Of a stretch of DNA of 64,000 nucleotides, positions 36,240 to 43,975 are shown piece by piece (position 1 is the stretch's first letter; the number at the start of each line of letters is the position of its first letter). This DNA comes from an uncultured Pseudomonadota bacterium (lineage in GTDB: Bacteria > Pseudomonadota > Gammaproteobacteria > Steroidobacterales > Steroidobacteraceae): contig CAIYLH010000105.1 in assembly GCA_903927005.1 (NCBI GenBank), forward strand, positions 62,001-126,000, given 5' to 3'. A model generated the notes under the pieces. The model did not search any database. It saw nothing but the letters and a program-made list of their open reading frames with translations, and had not been told where the DNA came from. The translations under genes and the position numbers were made by a program.

Positions 36240-36520
36240 TCAGCGCATCAAGGCGCGCGCCGCGCGCGCACACGCGTGTTCGAATGCAGGCTCGAAGTCA
36301 GCCAGGTCGCGCTCGGACATCCCCACCTCAGGCGAAGTGGCGACGTCACGCCAACGCGCAAGCTCATGCCCCACAGCCCCGCCGTCGCGTGGGCTTCGTC
36401 CCGGGTAAGCCCAAAATAGTCGGCCACCGCGAGCAGCTGCTCGAGCGCCATGATCGGGCCTGTGTCTTCGCTCAACCACGTCTTCGACTCACGGGCCTTA
36501 TCCGGAAACGGATTCACCTG
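36240..36520 (-). pseudogene. HipA toxin C-terminal remnant (frameshifted)
   Basis: On the minus strand one frame reads VNPFPDKARESKTWLSEDTGP and ALEQLLAVADYFGLTRDEAHA, and a second frame continues GHELARWRDVA and MSERDLADFEPAFEHACARAA to a TGA at 36240. Together they match the C-terminal end of HipA kinase toxins (consensus LNPFPD, KTWISED, ALLAVAPYFGL, RWRDVA, AFEH). A one-base indel in a G run near 36380 separates the frames. The N-terminal 300 or so residues, including the kinase ATP site, are absent. It cannot be a functional toxin. Confidence 0.8.
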
Positions 36521-36524
36521 CTGC

Positions 36525-36719
36525 TCATGCCGCCGCTCCGGCAAGCGCTATCCTTAGCCTTGCGCGGACTAGATGTCCGGCTTGCCCGCGCGTGCCCTGG
36601 CGATGCCTCGTTCCCGTGCACGGACGAGGGACACCCCCCTCGCGGCGAAGGATGCTTTGCGCGGCGTTGACGTCGCGGTCGTGAGCACACCGGCACTCAC
36701 CACACATCCAGCGCCTGCG
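36525..36719 (-). pseudogene. TnpB (IS200/IS605-type) C-terminal fragment
   Basis: The frame contains RRRWMCGECRCAHDRDVNAAQSILRREGG (about 36633-36719), read in pieces as the WxCxxC zinc ribbon half and the HDRDVNAA catalytic-end motif typical of TnpB. The rest of TnpB, a guide-RNA nuclease of about 400 residues, is gone. The fragment lies between hipB and the hipA remnant. A small hairpin at 36565-36579 (CGGAC/GTCCG) may derive from the element's right end. It explains how the toxin gene lost its 5-prime part. Confidence 0.75.
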
Positions 36720-36730
36720 TGCTGCCGTAC

Positions 36731-37057
36731 TCACCACGCCCCCGTGCTCTTGCGCTCACGAACCCGCTGCGGCAGGTCCTCGTCCATCATCAGCAGACCC
36801 GCTTGGTCGGCGCCGGTATCTAGCAGCTGCCCGAGTCGCTCAACCTCACCCAGAACATGCAGCACCCGCCCGAGGTACTCGAGAGCCACCTTGGGGTCGC
36901 CCTTTTCGAGACGGGTGAGCGTCTTACGTCCGATGCCTGCCCGCTCCGCCAGCGAAGCTTGGGTGAGCCTGCGGCGCCGGCGCGCGAGCGCCACGTCATG
37001 GCCTAACTTCGCGATCGCTCGTGCCACCGGGGCGGGCAGCGGCAGAGGCACTCTCAT
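36731..37057 (-). CDS. HipB-like XRE antitoxin (orphaned)
   Basis: 108 residues from ATG 37057. A helix-turn-helix of the XRE class is seen at about residues 28-50 (RRRLTQASLAERAGIGRKTLTRLEKGDP), followed by a dimerising helix and a C-terminal tail DEDLPQRVR with TGAW, as in HipB antitoxins. HipB represses its operon and neutralises the kinase HipA. Here the partner toxin is destroyed, so only autoregulation or a cross-talk role could remain. Two direct repeats in front of the gene are its probable operators. Confidence 0.85.
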   Translation of the reverse strand: MRVPLPLPAPVARAIAKLGHDVALARRRRRLTQASLAERAGIGRKTLTRLEKGDPKVALEYLGRVLHVLGEVERLGQLLDTGADQAGLLMMDEDLPQRVRERKSTGAW

Positions 37058-37063
37058 TGTGAG

Positions 37064-37104
37064 TCCTACAGAGCCCAGTAATCGCCTTAATATATCCTAC
37101 AGAG
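37064..37104 (-). promoter_or_regulatory. hipB operator direct repeats
   Basis: TCCTACAGAG occurs at 37064-37073 and again at 37095-37104, 31 bases apart (three helical turns). Between them on the minus strand is TATATT, a plausible -10. Paired repeats of this kind around the promoter are typical of HipB-regulated operons. Confidence 0.65.
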
Positions 37105-37319
37105 ACCATTATAGCGTTCATCGCTGCCGCAACAAATGTGCCCAGCGGACTCGTGACAGATCGGCTACGCCGCGCCGATCTCGGACATCGGCAAATGTCC
37201 GCCCTGCCCCTGTGCGGGCAAGATGGGCTAAAACGGTGCAGCAACAGCGCCTTGATCTGCAGGAGCGGGACCTTTTGCGCTGCAAGGAAACAGCGCGTCA
37301 TTCGCGCTAGACTTAGCCC

Positions 37320-37862
37320 ATGACGAAGGAACGGCTGATCAAGAAGTACGCCAACCGGCGGCTCTACGACGCCTCGCAGTCGCGCCATGTGACGCTCGAG
37401 GACATCCGCGAATTCATCGTCCAAGGTGAGAAAGTCACCGTCGTCGAGGACAAGAGCGGCGTCGACATCACCCGCCTGATCCTGCTGCAGGTCATCGCTG
37501 AACAAGAGCAGTTCGGCAAACCGATCCTGTCGAGCCAGCTGCTCGAATCGATCATCCGCTTCTACGGCAACGGCATGCAGGAGTTCATGACCCGTTACCT
37601 CGAGAAGAGCGTCGAGACGTTCTCCCGCCAGCAGGAGACGCTGCAGACGCAGATCTCCAAGCTGATGGTGAACGCGCCGCTGACCTCGATGGCCGAGCTA
37701 GCGAAGCAGAACCTCGACTACTGGACCAAGATGCAGGAGTCGATGGCGGCGACCTTCATGCCCATGATGCGCGGCGCGGCCGAAGCCAAGCCCGCACAGC
37801 CGGCAGAGCCGGCGGGCACCGACGCACCCGCCGCATCGCCCAGGGACAGCTCCAGCCGCTAA
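37320..37862 (+). CDS. phaR: Polyhydroxyalkanoate synthesis repressor PhaR
   Basis: 180 residues. The N-terminal PHB/PHA accumulation regulator DNA-binding domain is obvious (LIKKYANRRLYDASQSRHVTLEDI), followed by GVDITRLILLQVIAEQE, the accumulation regulatory domain, and an Ala/Pro-rich tail. PhaR binds both phasin promoters and nascent PHA, releasing repression when granules form. TAGACT at 37308-37313 sits six bases before the ATG and there is no ribosome site, so the mRNA may be leaderless. It is separated from phaP by the hipBA/TnpB debris. Confidence 0.94.
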   Translation: MTKERLIKKYANRRLYDASQSRHVTLEDIREFIVQGEKVTVVEDKSGVDITRLILLQVIAEQEQFGKPILSSQLLESIIRFYGNGMQEFMTRYLEKSVETFSRQQETLQTQISKLMVNAPLTSMAELAKQNLDYWTKMQESMAATFMPMMRGAAEAKPAQPAEPAGTDAPAASPRDSSSR

Positions 37863-37948
37863 TGGCAGACGCAGGCCGCATGGCCTTGCGTTGACAACGC
37901 CCCCGTCCGGCTCCGACGATGCGACCCAGACGCGAGTCAGGAGCACGC

Positions 37949-38305
37949 ATGAACATTCCCGCGATAGTAGATTTCGGCGACCCGTCGTCCCCGACAGCAG
38001 CCCCTATCGATGCCGGCCGCATCCTCGCCGGCCAGCCCGCAGCGACCGTCGACAATCGCTACTCCGACCCGTCGCTACGCTTCCACTGCGGCACGTGGTC
38101 GAGCACCCCGGGACGCTGGCAGATCAACTACACCGAGCACGAGTTCTGCTATCTGCTGCGTGGCCGCGTGCGGCTGGTGGCCAAGGACGGGGCGACGCGT
38201 GAGTTCAGCGCCGGCGCCGCGTTCGTGATCCCGGCCGGATTCGCAGGCACCTGGGAGACGATCGAAGCGGCCGAGAAGCACTACGTGGTGCTGGAACCGG
38301 CCTGA
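37949..38305 (+). CDS. Small single-domain cupin protein
   Basis: 118 residues from ATG 37949, with AGGAG upstream; the longer frame from 37919 lacks one. The cupin barrel is shown by GRWQINYTEHEFCYLLRGRVRLVAKDGATREFSAGAAFVIPAGFAGTWE (read as separate motifs: the TEHEFCYLLRG metal strand and the FVIPAGFAGTWE strand). It resembles the DUF861/EutQ-like cupin group. The 3-prime end overlaps the convergent membrane-protein gene by 25 bases. No substrate can be given. Confidence 0.85.
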   Translation: MNIPAIVDFGDPSSPTAAPIDAGRILAGQPAATVDNRYSDPSLRFHCGTWSSTPGRWQINYTEHEFCYLLRGRVRLVAKDGATREFSAGAAFVIPAGFAGTWETIEAAEKHYVVLEPA

Positions 38306-39033
38306 CTGGCACGGCAGGCGCGATAGGCGATCACCAGCGCCGCGGGCACCAGCGGCGCTAGCAGCACGCCAGCAGCGAAGCTCACGGCGCTCCCCAGCAT
38401 CGCCCCGAGCCGATCTTGGCTGCCGGCAAATAGCGCCAGCGCCGTGCCCACTACGCCTGCGCACATGCCGGCCAGCGCGACCACAACCGTCACCACCGTC
38501 ACCAACGCGGCGGTGGGCAACCAGCGACCGGAGACCAGCGCGGTGCTGCGCGACAGCGACGCAAGGCCACCGCAGCGCTCCACAACGCAGGTCATCGGCC
38601 AGAGGATCCAGGCAACACTCAAATACGCACCCGGCACGATGAAGGCGAGCGTGCCCAGCGTTGTCACCACCACGTAGACCAGCGCCGCCAGCAGTGCGCC
38701 GGGCAGTGCTAGCAGCGCCACTCGCCAGTCGTCGAAGCCGCCGCGCACTAGCCCCTCTGCCTGCGCCCACAGCCGCAGCACTATCACCAGATTCAGGTAC
38801 AGCCACGGCACGAACGCGAGCGCAAGCAGCCCCCAGAGGCGGCCCGAGAAGGCCAACTGCAGGATCCCTTCGAAGCTGTCGGCGTCAGATGCCAGCGCCG
38901 AGACCGCCGCGCTGAGTGCTGCGCTGAGCACGGCCAGCAGAACGCTCGCCACCGCCACGCCGCGGTAGCCGTTGCGCGCAAGCCCAACGCTTGCATCGAC
39001 ACGCGCACCGAGCCCGGCAGCTGCCGGCAGCAC
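38281..39033 (-). CDS. Integral membrane protein of unknown function
   Basis: About 250 residues from GTG 39033, two bases after the stop of the carboxypeptidase gene; GGCAGG lies upstream of it. There are five or six hydrophobic segments, for example GVAVASVLLAVLSAALSAA, LLALPGALLAALVYVVV and AALVTVVTVVVALAG, and a WILWPMTCVVERCGGLASLSRSTALV segment of the kind seen in polytopic membrane proteins with GDPD-like membrane domains. The name is uncertain. It is coupled to the M14 carboxypeptidase. Confidence 0.78.
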   Translation of the reverse strand: MLPAAAGLGARVDASVGLARNGYRGVAVASVLLAVLSAALSAAVSALASDADSFEGILQLAFSGRLWGLLALAFVPWLYLNLVIVLRLWAQAEGLVRGGFDDWRVALLALPGALLAALVYVVVTTLGTLAFIVPGAYLSVAWILWPMTCVVERCGGLASLSRSTALVSGRWLPTAALVTVVTVVVALAGMCAGVVGTALALFAGSQDRLGAMLGSAVSFAAGVLLAPLVPAALVIAYRACRASQAGSSTT

Positions 39034-39035
39034 GG

Positions 39036-41858
39036 TCAGTGACCTGCCGGCGCGTCGACGATCGCGCGCCAGTTGATGATCGCGTTCCACAGCATGCGCT
39101 GGTCACCGCGATTGAGGTCGCGGTGCAGCGGATTGAAGTTGAAGCTGACCACATGGCCACGTCCCACCGGCATGTCGAGGATCGCCGGCCGACCGGCGAG
39201 ATTGGACTCGCCCCAGGCCTGACCGCTGACCACCATCGGCGCACCCTCGCGGTCTCCCCACTCGAGCACCACCCCCGCCGGATCCGGCGGCCCGTCCAGA
39301 CAGGTCGTGCAGTACGCCATGCGCAGCCAGTGACGCGGCGTCGCGTACAGTGCGAAGTTCTGCCGGAACACATAGGTGCGCGGCGCGTAGCCGTAGGCAA
39401 TCGGGTGATCGGGACGGGCAAAGCTGACGCGCAGGTGGACGCCGGGCGTGCGCGTCGTCGCTCCCTGCGCGGCCGAGGCGGCCTCCGCCCCGCCGCCCTG
39501 GCTGCTGCGTGGCACGCCGCCCGCGTCACGACGTATGCCGCGCACCATTCCCCCTTCAAGCGCGAGCATCGTGCCGTTGCCGAGCGTCACCAGCAACCCG
39601 CCCTGCTCGACGAAACCCTGCAGCTGAGCAAAGCCCGCGCCGCCGATACCGCCGGTGATGTCATCGGACGCGGCCGGTGTGCCCAGGCTCGGCGTCGCCG
39701 CGGTCTTGCGGTACGGCATCGGTCCCCAAGCCTTCGGCAGGCCCTGCAGCTGCTCGGCGAGCTCGAGGTCGACCTGTCCGTAGAGCAGCACGTCGTAATG
39801 CTCGCGCAGGTGGCCGGCACGAATGTCCTCATCGCGGACGTAGCTGTAGGGAATGTGTCGCTGGTCTAGCGTATAGCGTGCCCAGCCGATCGAGTCGGTG
39901 TCGGCCCACGGCACCCACACACCGACGCGCGGCACCGGCGCGCGGTGACGCGCCACGGTGGGCGCGACAGTCGTCGCGACGAACTCCAGTCCCAGGTCAG
40001 TCGCCGCCTGCGCCAGCACCGCATCGGCACCGACCCGCGCGGGCACGATCCAGGAGCCGGCGGGGTACGACCGGCCGCCTGCCTCGAACGCCTGTTCGGC
40101 GATCTCGACCTCGAACGCCGCGAGCCGGAAGCGAGCTTCCAGCAAGCTTTCCTGGCCGGTATCGGCCAACAGGTAGACGCGGCCGCTGCCGCCGACGTGG
40201 CCCGCCGCCAGCGGCGGTGCGCTCAGCCGCTCCAGCGCCGCGTGCTGCACCGACGCATCGGCGCTCGCCAGCACCTGCAGGTGGTAGTGGGCGGGCAACG
40301 ACCACGACGTGTCGTCGTAGGGCTCGCTGCCCTCCTTCGGATAGTGCTGCGGACTGAGCAGATCCACCGCGTAGTTGCGGTAGGGCTGGTCCAGACGCAC
40401 GACGTAGGTGCCGGCAGGGAACGTTCCCTCGCTCAACTGCAACGGCGCGATCGCCCGCGACACCTCGATGCGCTGGTCGAGCAGGCGCCGCACCAGCGCC
40501 GCCACGCGCGCGGGATCACCCTGATCAGCGGGGATCAGATACGCGTAAGGAGCCTCATCTCGACCTTTCTGCCAGGAATGCAGCCCCTTCAGGTAGAAGT
40601 TATGCAGCAGTTCGCGGGAGTGCGCGGCGGTGAAGTCCAGCGCCGACAGTGCCGCCGTCTCGTTGTAGTTGACGTTGTCGCGTGCCGACCAGGCGAACTC
40701 CCGCGCCGGCGGCGGCACCAGCCGCCACCACTCGCGACTGGTGTCCTCAGGGCCCAGCGTCCAGCGCAACGTCTCGGCAGTGCCGTTGCCAAAAGTCTCG
40801 TAGCCACGACCGATCGCGTTGTGGTTCATCGCGACGGAGTCGAGATACAGGTGCGAGAAGCCCTCGCCGAAGTTCCAGGTCGACACGCCCGGCATGCCAA
40901 GCCCGTTCATCGCCTGCACCTCGTGGAAACTCAGCTCCAGGAACTCGCTGTAGGTCAGCGGATCGATGTTCGGGTTGTAGGGGCCCGAGCCATTCCAGGA
41001 CATTAGCAGCGCGACCGACTCGTGCAGGTCATGCACGACGGTCGGATGCCACTCATGGAACATGCGGTGCACGGCCTTGGTCGTCTCGTGAACCTGCTGG
41101 TGCGCGTCACGGTTGATGTCGACGAACGCGTACTTCGACCAGTACGGCGGCGACTGGCGCGGCAGCGTCGCGCGATCGGTCTTGCCCTTGAGGTAGGTGT
41201 AGAACCACTCGACCACCTTGTCGCGACCGTCCGGGTTCGACACGGGATTGATCAGCACGACGAGGTTCGAGCGGATGCGGCGAATCATCGGCGTATCGGA
41301 TACCGCCAGCCGGTAGGCGAGCTCCAGCACCGACTCGGTTGAGCCGGTCTCATCCGAGTGCAGGGCCGCATTGAAGTAGTAGATCGGCCGGGCACCCTCG
41401 ATGAGCTTGTCGGCGGCGCTAGGATCCGTGCGGCGCGGATCAGCGAGCGCTGCGGTCGCGCTCTTGAGCGACTCCAGCCGGCCGATGCCCTCCTCATCGG
41501 CGATCGCCAGCATCACGATGTCGCGGCCTTCCTCGGAACGGCCGATCGTCATCACACGCACGCGCGGCGAGGCCGCGGCAAGCGCGCGGCAGTAGGCGTA
41601 GGCCTGCGCCGAGGTGACCAGTTCGCCCGGCGCGCCGGCAATGCGATGCAGAAACGCACGCGGCGAGGGGACGGACGCCGATGCCGGCAGGGACGCGACC
41701 CAGGGCGAGAGGAACTGCGGCTCGGTGGTCGCGCGTGCGATCTCCTCGGCAGAGCCGGGCTCGGCGACGTCAGCCGGCGGCTCGCCCGCCCGTGCCACGC
41801 CAAACGCGACCCACAACGACAGCGACAAGACCAGGCGCACGTACCACGGGTATTTCAT
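39036..41858 (-). CDS. Large secreted M14 zinc carboxypeptidase
   Basis: 940 residues from ATG 41858, which begins a signal peptide (MKYPWYVRLVLSLSLWVAFGVARA). The M14 domain fills residues 70-400, with zinc ligands in ALHSDETGS and with later VVHDLHES, DINRDAHQQ and the substrate-binding NPDGRDK. The second half (about 500-940) is a Rossmann/glutaminase-like region with GLLVTLGNGTML and RGHVVSFNFNPLHRDLNRGDQ, seen in long bacterial M14 proteins. It is likely periplasmic or secreted and acts on peptides. It precedes the membrane protein gene by two bases. Confidence 0.9.
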   Translation of the reverse strand: MKYPWYVRLVLSLSLWVAFGVARAGEPPADVAEPGSAEEIARATTEPQFLSPWVASLPASASVPSPRAFLHRIAGAPGELVTSAQAYAYCRALAAASPRVRVMTIGRSEEGRDIVMLAIADEEGIGRLESLKSATAALADPRRTDPSAADKLIEGARPIYYFNAALHSDETGSTESVLELAYRLAVSDTPMIRRIRSNLVVLINPVSNPDGRDKVVEWFYTYLKGKTDRATLPRQSPPYWSKYAFVDINRDAHQQVHETTKAVHRMFHEWHPTVVHDLHESVALLMSWNGSGPYNPNIDPLTYSEFLELSFHEVQAMNGLGMPGVSTWNFGEGFSHLYLDSVAMNHNAIGRGYETFGNGTAETLRWTLGPEDTSREWWRLVPPPAREFAWSARDNVNYNETAALSALDFTAAHSRELLHNFYLKGLHSWQKGRDEAPYAYLIPADQGDPARVAALVRRLLDQRIEVSRAIAPLQLSEGTFPAGTYVVRLDQPYRNYAVDLLSPQHYPKEGSEPYDDTSWSLPAHYHLQVLASADASVQHAALERLSAPPLAAGHVGGSGRVYLLADTGQESLLEARFRLAAFEVEIAEQAFEAGGRSYPAGSWIVPARVGADAVLAQAATDLGLEFVATTVAPTVARHRAPVPRVGVWVPWADTDSIGWARYTLDQRHIPYSYVRDEDIRAGHLREHYDVLLYGQVDLELAEQLQGLPKAWGPMPYRKTAATPSLGTPAASDDITGGIGGAGFAQLQGFVEQGGLLVTLGNGTMLALEGGMVRGIRRDAGGVPRSSQGGGAEAASAAQGATTRTPGVHLRVSFARPDHPIAYGYAPRTYVFRQNFALYATPRHWLRMAYCTTCLDGPPDPAGVVLEWGDREGAPMVVSGQAWGESNLAGRPAILDMPVGRGHVVSFNFNPLHRDLNRGDQRMLWNAIINWRAIVDAPAGH

Positions 41859-41960
41859 GTCGACCTCTGCATGCTCATCGACGCACGGCCGCCGACGGCT
41901 GAAGTCTACACCCGGCACCACAACCGGCCGACCGTCACATCACCGACAGCTAACGGCAGC

Positions 41961-41966
41961 TATAAT
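41961..41966 (+). promoter_or_regulatory. glgA -10 box placed for a leaderless transcript
   Basis: A perfect TATAAT sits six bases before the glgA ATG, so transcription would begin at or next to the A of the start codon. No convincing -35 or ribosome site is seen. Confidence 0.6.
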
Positions 41967-41972
41967 CGCGCC

Positions 41973-43433
41973 ATGCCTTACCGCATCCTGTTCATTACCG
42001 CCGAATATGCCCCGCTGGCGAAAACCGGCGGGCTCGCGGACGTCTCTACCGCACTGACGCGCTACCTGTACCGTGGCGGCCATGACGTACGGGTGTTCAT
42101 GCCCTACTACCGCCAGGTCGCTGCGGCCGGGCTTGCGCTGTGGCCGGTCGAGTTTCTGCAAGACCTCGAGATGACCGTCGGCGAGCATCGCTACCGCTAC
42201 CGTGTACTGACCGGCGCGGCGCCCGGTGCCGACCTGCAGCTGTACTTCATCGACTGCCCTGAGCTGTACGATCGCCCTGGCATCTACGGCGAGACCGCGG
42301 ACGAGGCGCGGCGCTTCCTGCTGCTGACACGTGCCGCACTGGAATGCGCGCAGCGCATGGCGTTTGCGCCGCACATCCTGCACTGCAACGACTGGCACGC
42401 GGCATTCGGGCCACTGCTGCTGAAGACCAGCTACGCCTGGGACCAGCTGTTCGCCGCGACACGCTCGGTGCTGACGATCCACAACGTCGCTTATCAGGGC
42501 GTGTTCGGCGCCGAGCATGCCGATGAATTAGGCCTCGATGACGCCTCCTGGCTGCTGCACCAGCAGGACCTGGCCGAGGGGCGGGTCAACTCGCTGCTGC
42601 ATGGCATCCTTTATGCGGACCTCGTAACAACGGTAAGCCCCGGCTATGCGCGCGAGATCTGCACGCCGGAGTACGGCGCGGGCCTGGACAGCTTCCTGCG
42701 CGCGCGCGGCGAGCGCGTCGTCGGCATCCTCAACGGCGTCGACTACGAGGAGTGGGACCCCAGCACGGACCGCTACCTGCCGGTACGCTTCAGCCCCGAC
42801 GATCTGACGGGAAAAACCGCCGTACGACGCGCGCTCAGCGCACGCGTCGGCATCGCGATTCCCGACGGCGTAGCGCTGATCGGCATGATCAGCCGGCTGG
42901 TCGGCCAGAAGGGCATCGACCTGATCATCCCGGTACTGCCTGAGTTCCTGCGCCGCGGCGACTGTGCGCTGGTGGTGCTCGGCACAGGGGAAGCTCGCTA
43001 CGAGGACTTCTTCGCCGGGCTCGCGCTCGAGTTCCCGGGACAGGTAGCGTTCCATCGCGGCTACTCCGAGGAACTTGCGCACTGGATCGAGGCCGGTGCC
43101 GACATGTTCCTGATGCCGTCGCAGTACGAGCCTTGCGGGCTCAACCAGATGTACAGCCTGCGTTACGGCACCGCGCCAATCGTGCGTCGTACCGGCGGAC
43201 TCGCAGACTCCGTCGTGCACTATTCGCGCGACGACGGCACGGGCACCGGCGTTGTCTTCGATCACTATGAGGTGGCGAGCCTGCGCTGGGCGCTGGACTA
43301 TGCGATCCGGCTTTATCGGGAGCCTGCGCAGTGGGCGCGACTGGTCGCGAACGCGATGCGTCAGGATTATTCCTGGACGCAGCAGGGCGCCTGTTACCTG
43401 GAGCAGTACGCGCGCCTGGTGGGACCGTCCTGA
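41973..43433 (+). CDS. glgA: Glycogen synthase
   Basis: 486 residues from ATG 41973. The GT5 signature is intact: EYAPLAKTGGLADVSTAL with Lys17 for ADP-glucose, HCNDWHAAF, the VSPGYAREI segment, LIGMISRLVGQKGIDLI, and the C-terminal SQYEPCGLNQMYSLRYGTAPIVRRTGGLADSV. The enzyme extends alpha-1,4-glucan with ADP-glucose. Length matches bacterial GlgA. It is the first gene of the glycogen set with glgC, glgB and malQ within 7 kb, although it is transcribed alone. Confidence 0.96.
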   Translation: MPYRILFITAEYAPLAKTGGLADVSTALTRYLYRGGHDVRVFMPYYRQVAAAGLALWPVEFLQDLEMTVGEHRYRYRVLTGAAPGADLQLYFIDCPELYDRPGIYGETADEARRFLLLTRAALECAQRMAFAPHILHCNDWHAAFGPLLLKTSYAWDQLFAATRSVLTIHNVAYQGVFGAEHADELGLDDASWLLHQQDLAEGRVNSLLHGILYADLVTTVSPGYAREICTPEYGAGLDSFLRARGERVVGILNGVDYEEWDPSTDRYLPVRFSPDDLTGKTAVRRALSARVGIAIPDGVALIGMISRLVGQKGIDLIIPVLPEFLRRGDCALVVLGTGEARYEDFFAGLALEFPGQVAFHRGYSEELAHWIEAGADMFLMPSQYEPCGLNQMYSLRYGTAPIVRRTGGLADSVVHYSRDDGTGTGVVFDHYEVASLRWALDYAIRLYREPAQWARLVANAMRQDYSWTQQGACYLEQYARLVGPS

Positions 43434-43452
43434 TTACACCGTCCGCGGCGCC

Positions 43453-43923
43453 TCAGCGCACCGGAAAGGCGCCCTTCTCGTCGAACGGGATGGTGTGCAG
43501 GAACGCGAGCCCCGTGCTCACCTTGCCGACCAGTCGGTACTCGGCCGGATGCGCACTGTCCTTGAGCCGCGGCAGCACCTTCCAGAAGGTCGTGGCGAGA
43601 TTCGTCGTCACCAGCATTTCAAACTCAGCCTCGCCAAAGGCGGGCACCGTGAACGCGTCAGCAGTCACACCGCGGCCGAGCTCTTCGCCTGCGAGCTCGA
43701 TCGTGTAACTGATGCCCTTGATCGGCAGCGCCAGACTGTTCGGGTTCTGCACGCGCATGCGCACGCGGAAGCGCTGCTCGGCGAGCGAGGCGTCCTTGAT
43801 CTCGATCGAGGCCAACGACAGCCGTGGCCGCTCGAAGTGCGGCGCGAGCGTTGCGCAGCCCGCGAGCAGCAGAAAAAGCACACCGACGGCGCATCGCATG
43901 CGCGTTCCCTGAGCGATGTTCAT
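43453..43923 (-). CDS. LEA type 2 (WHy-domain) lipoprotein
   Basis: 156 residues from ATG 43923 with AGGAGA upstream; an internal ATG at 43899 is possible. The lipobox is LLLAGC. The mature part is a WHy/LEA14-like beta-sandwich (LASIEIKDASLAEQRFRVRMRVQNPNSLALPIKGISYTIELAGEELGRG, seen as the RVQNPN and YTIELAGEELG motifs). Plant LEA14 and bacterial relatives are tied to desiccation and osmotic stress. It follows malQ by 52 bases on the same strand and may be co-transcribed with glgC-malQ, linking glycogen with stress tolerance. Confidence 0.85.
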   Translation of the reverse strand: MNIAQGTRMRCAVGVLFLLLAGCATLAPHFERPRLSLASIEIKDASLAEQRFRVRMRVQNPNSLALPIKGISYTIELAGEELGRGVTADAFTVPAFGEAEFEMLVTTNLATTFWKVLPRLKDSAHPAEYRLVGKVSTGLAFLHTIPFDEKGAFPVR

Positions 43924-43975
43924 CAACGCGTCTCCTGCGACGTTGCGCCGCGACGAGTTCTTTCGGATGGACGGC

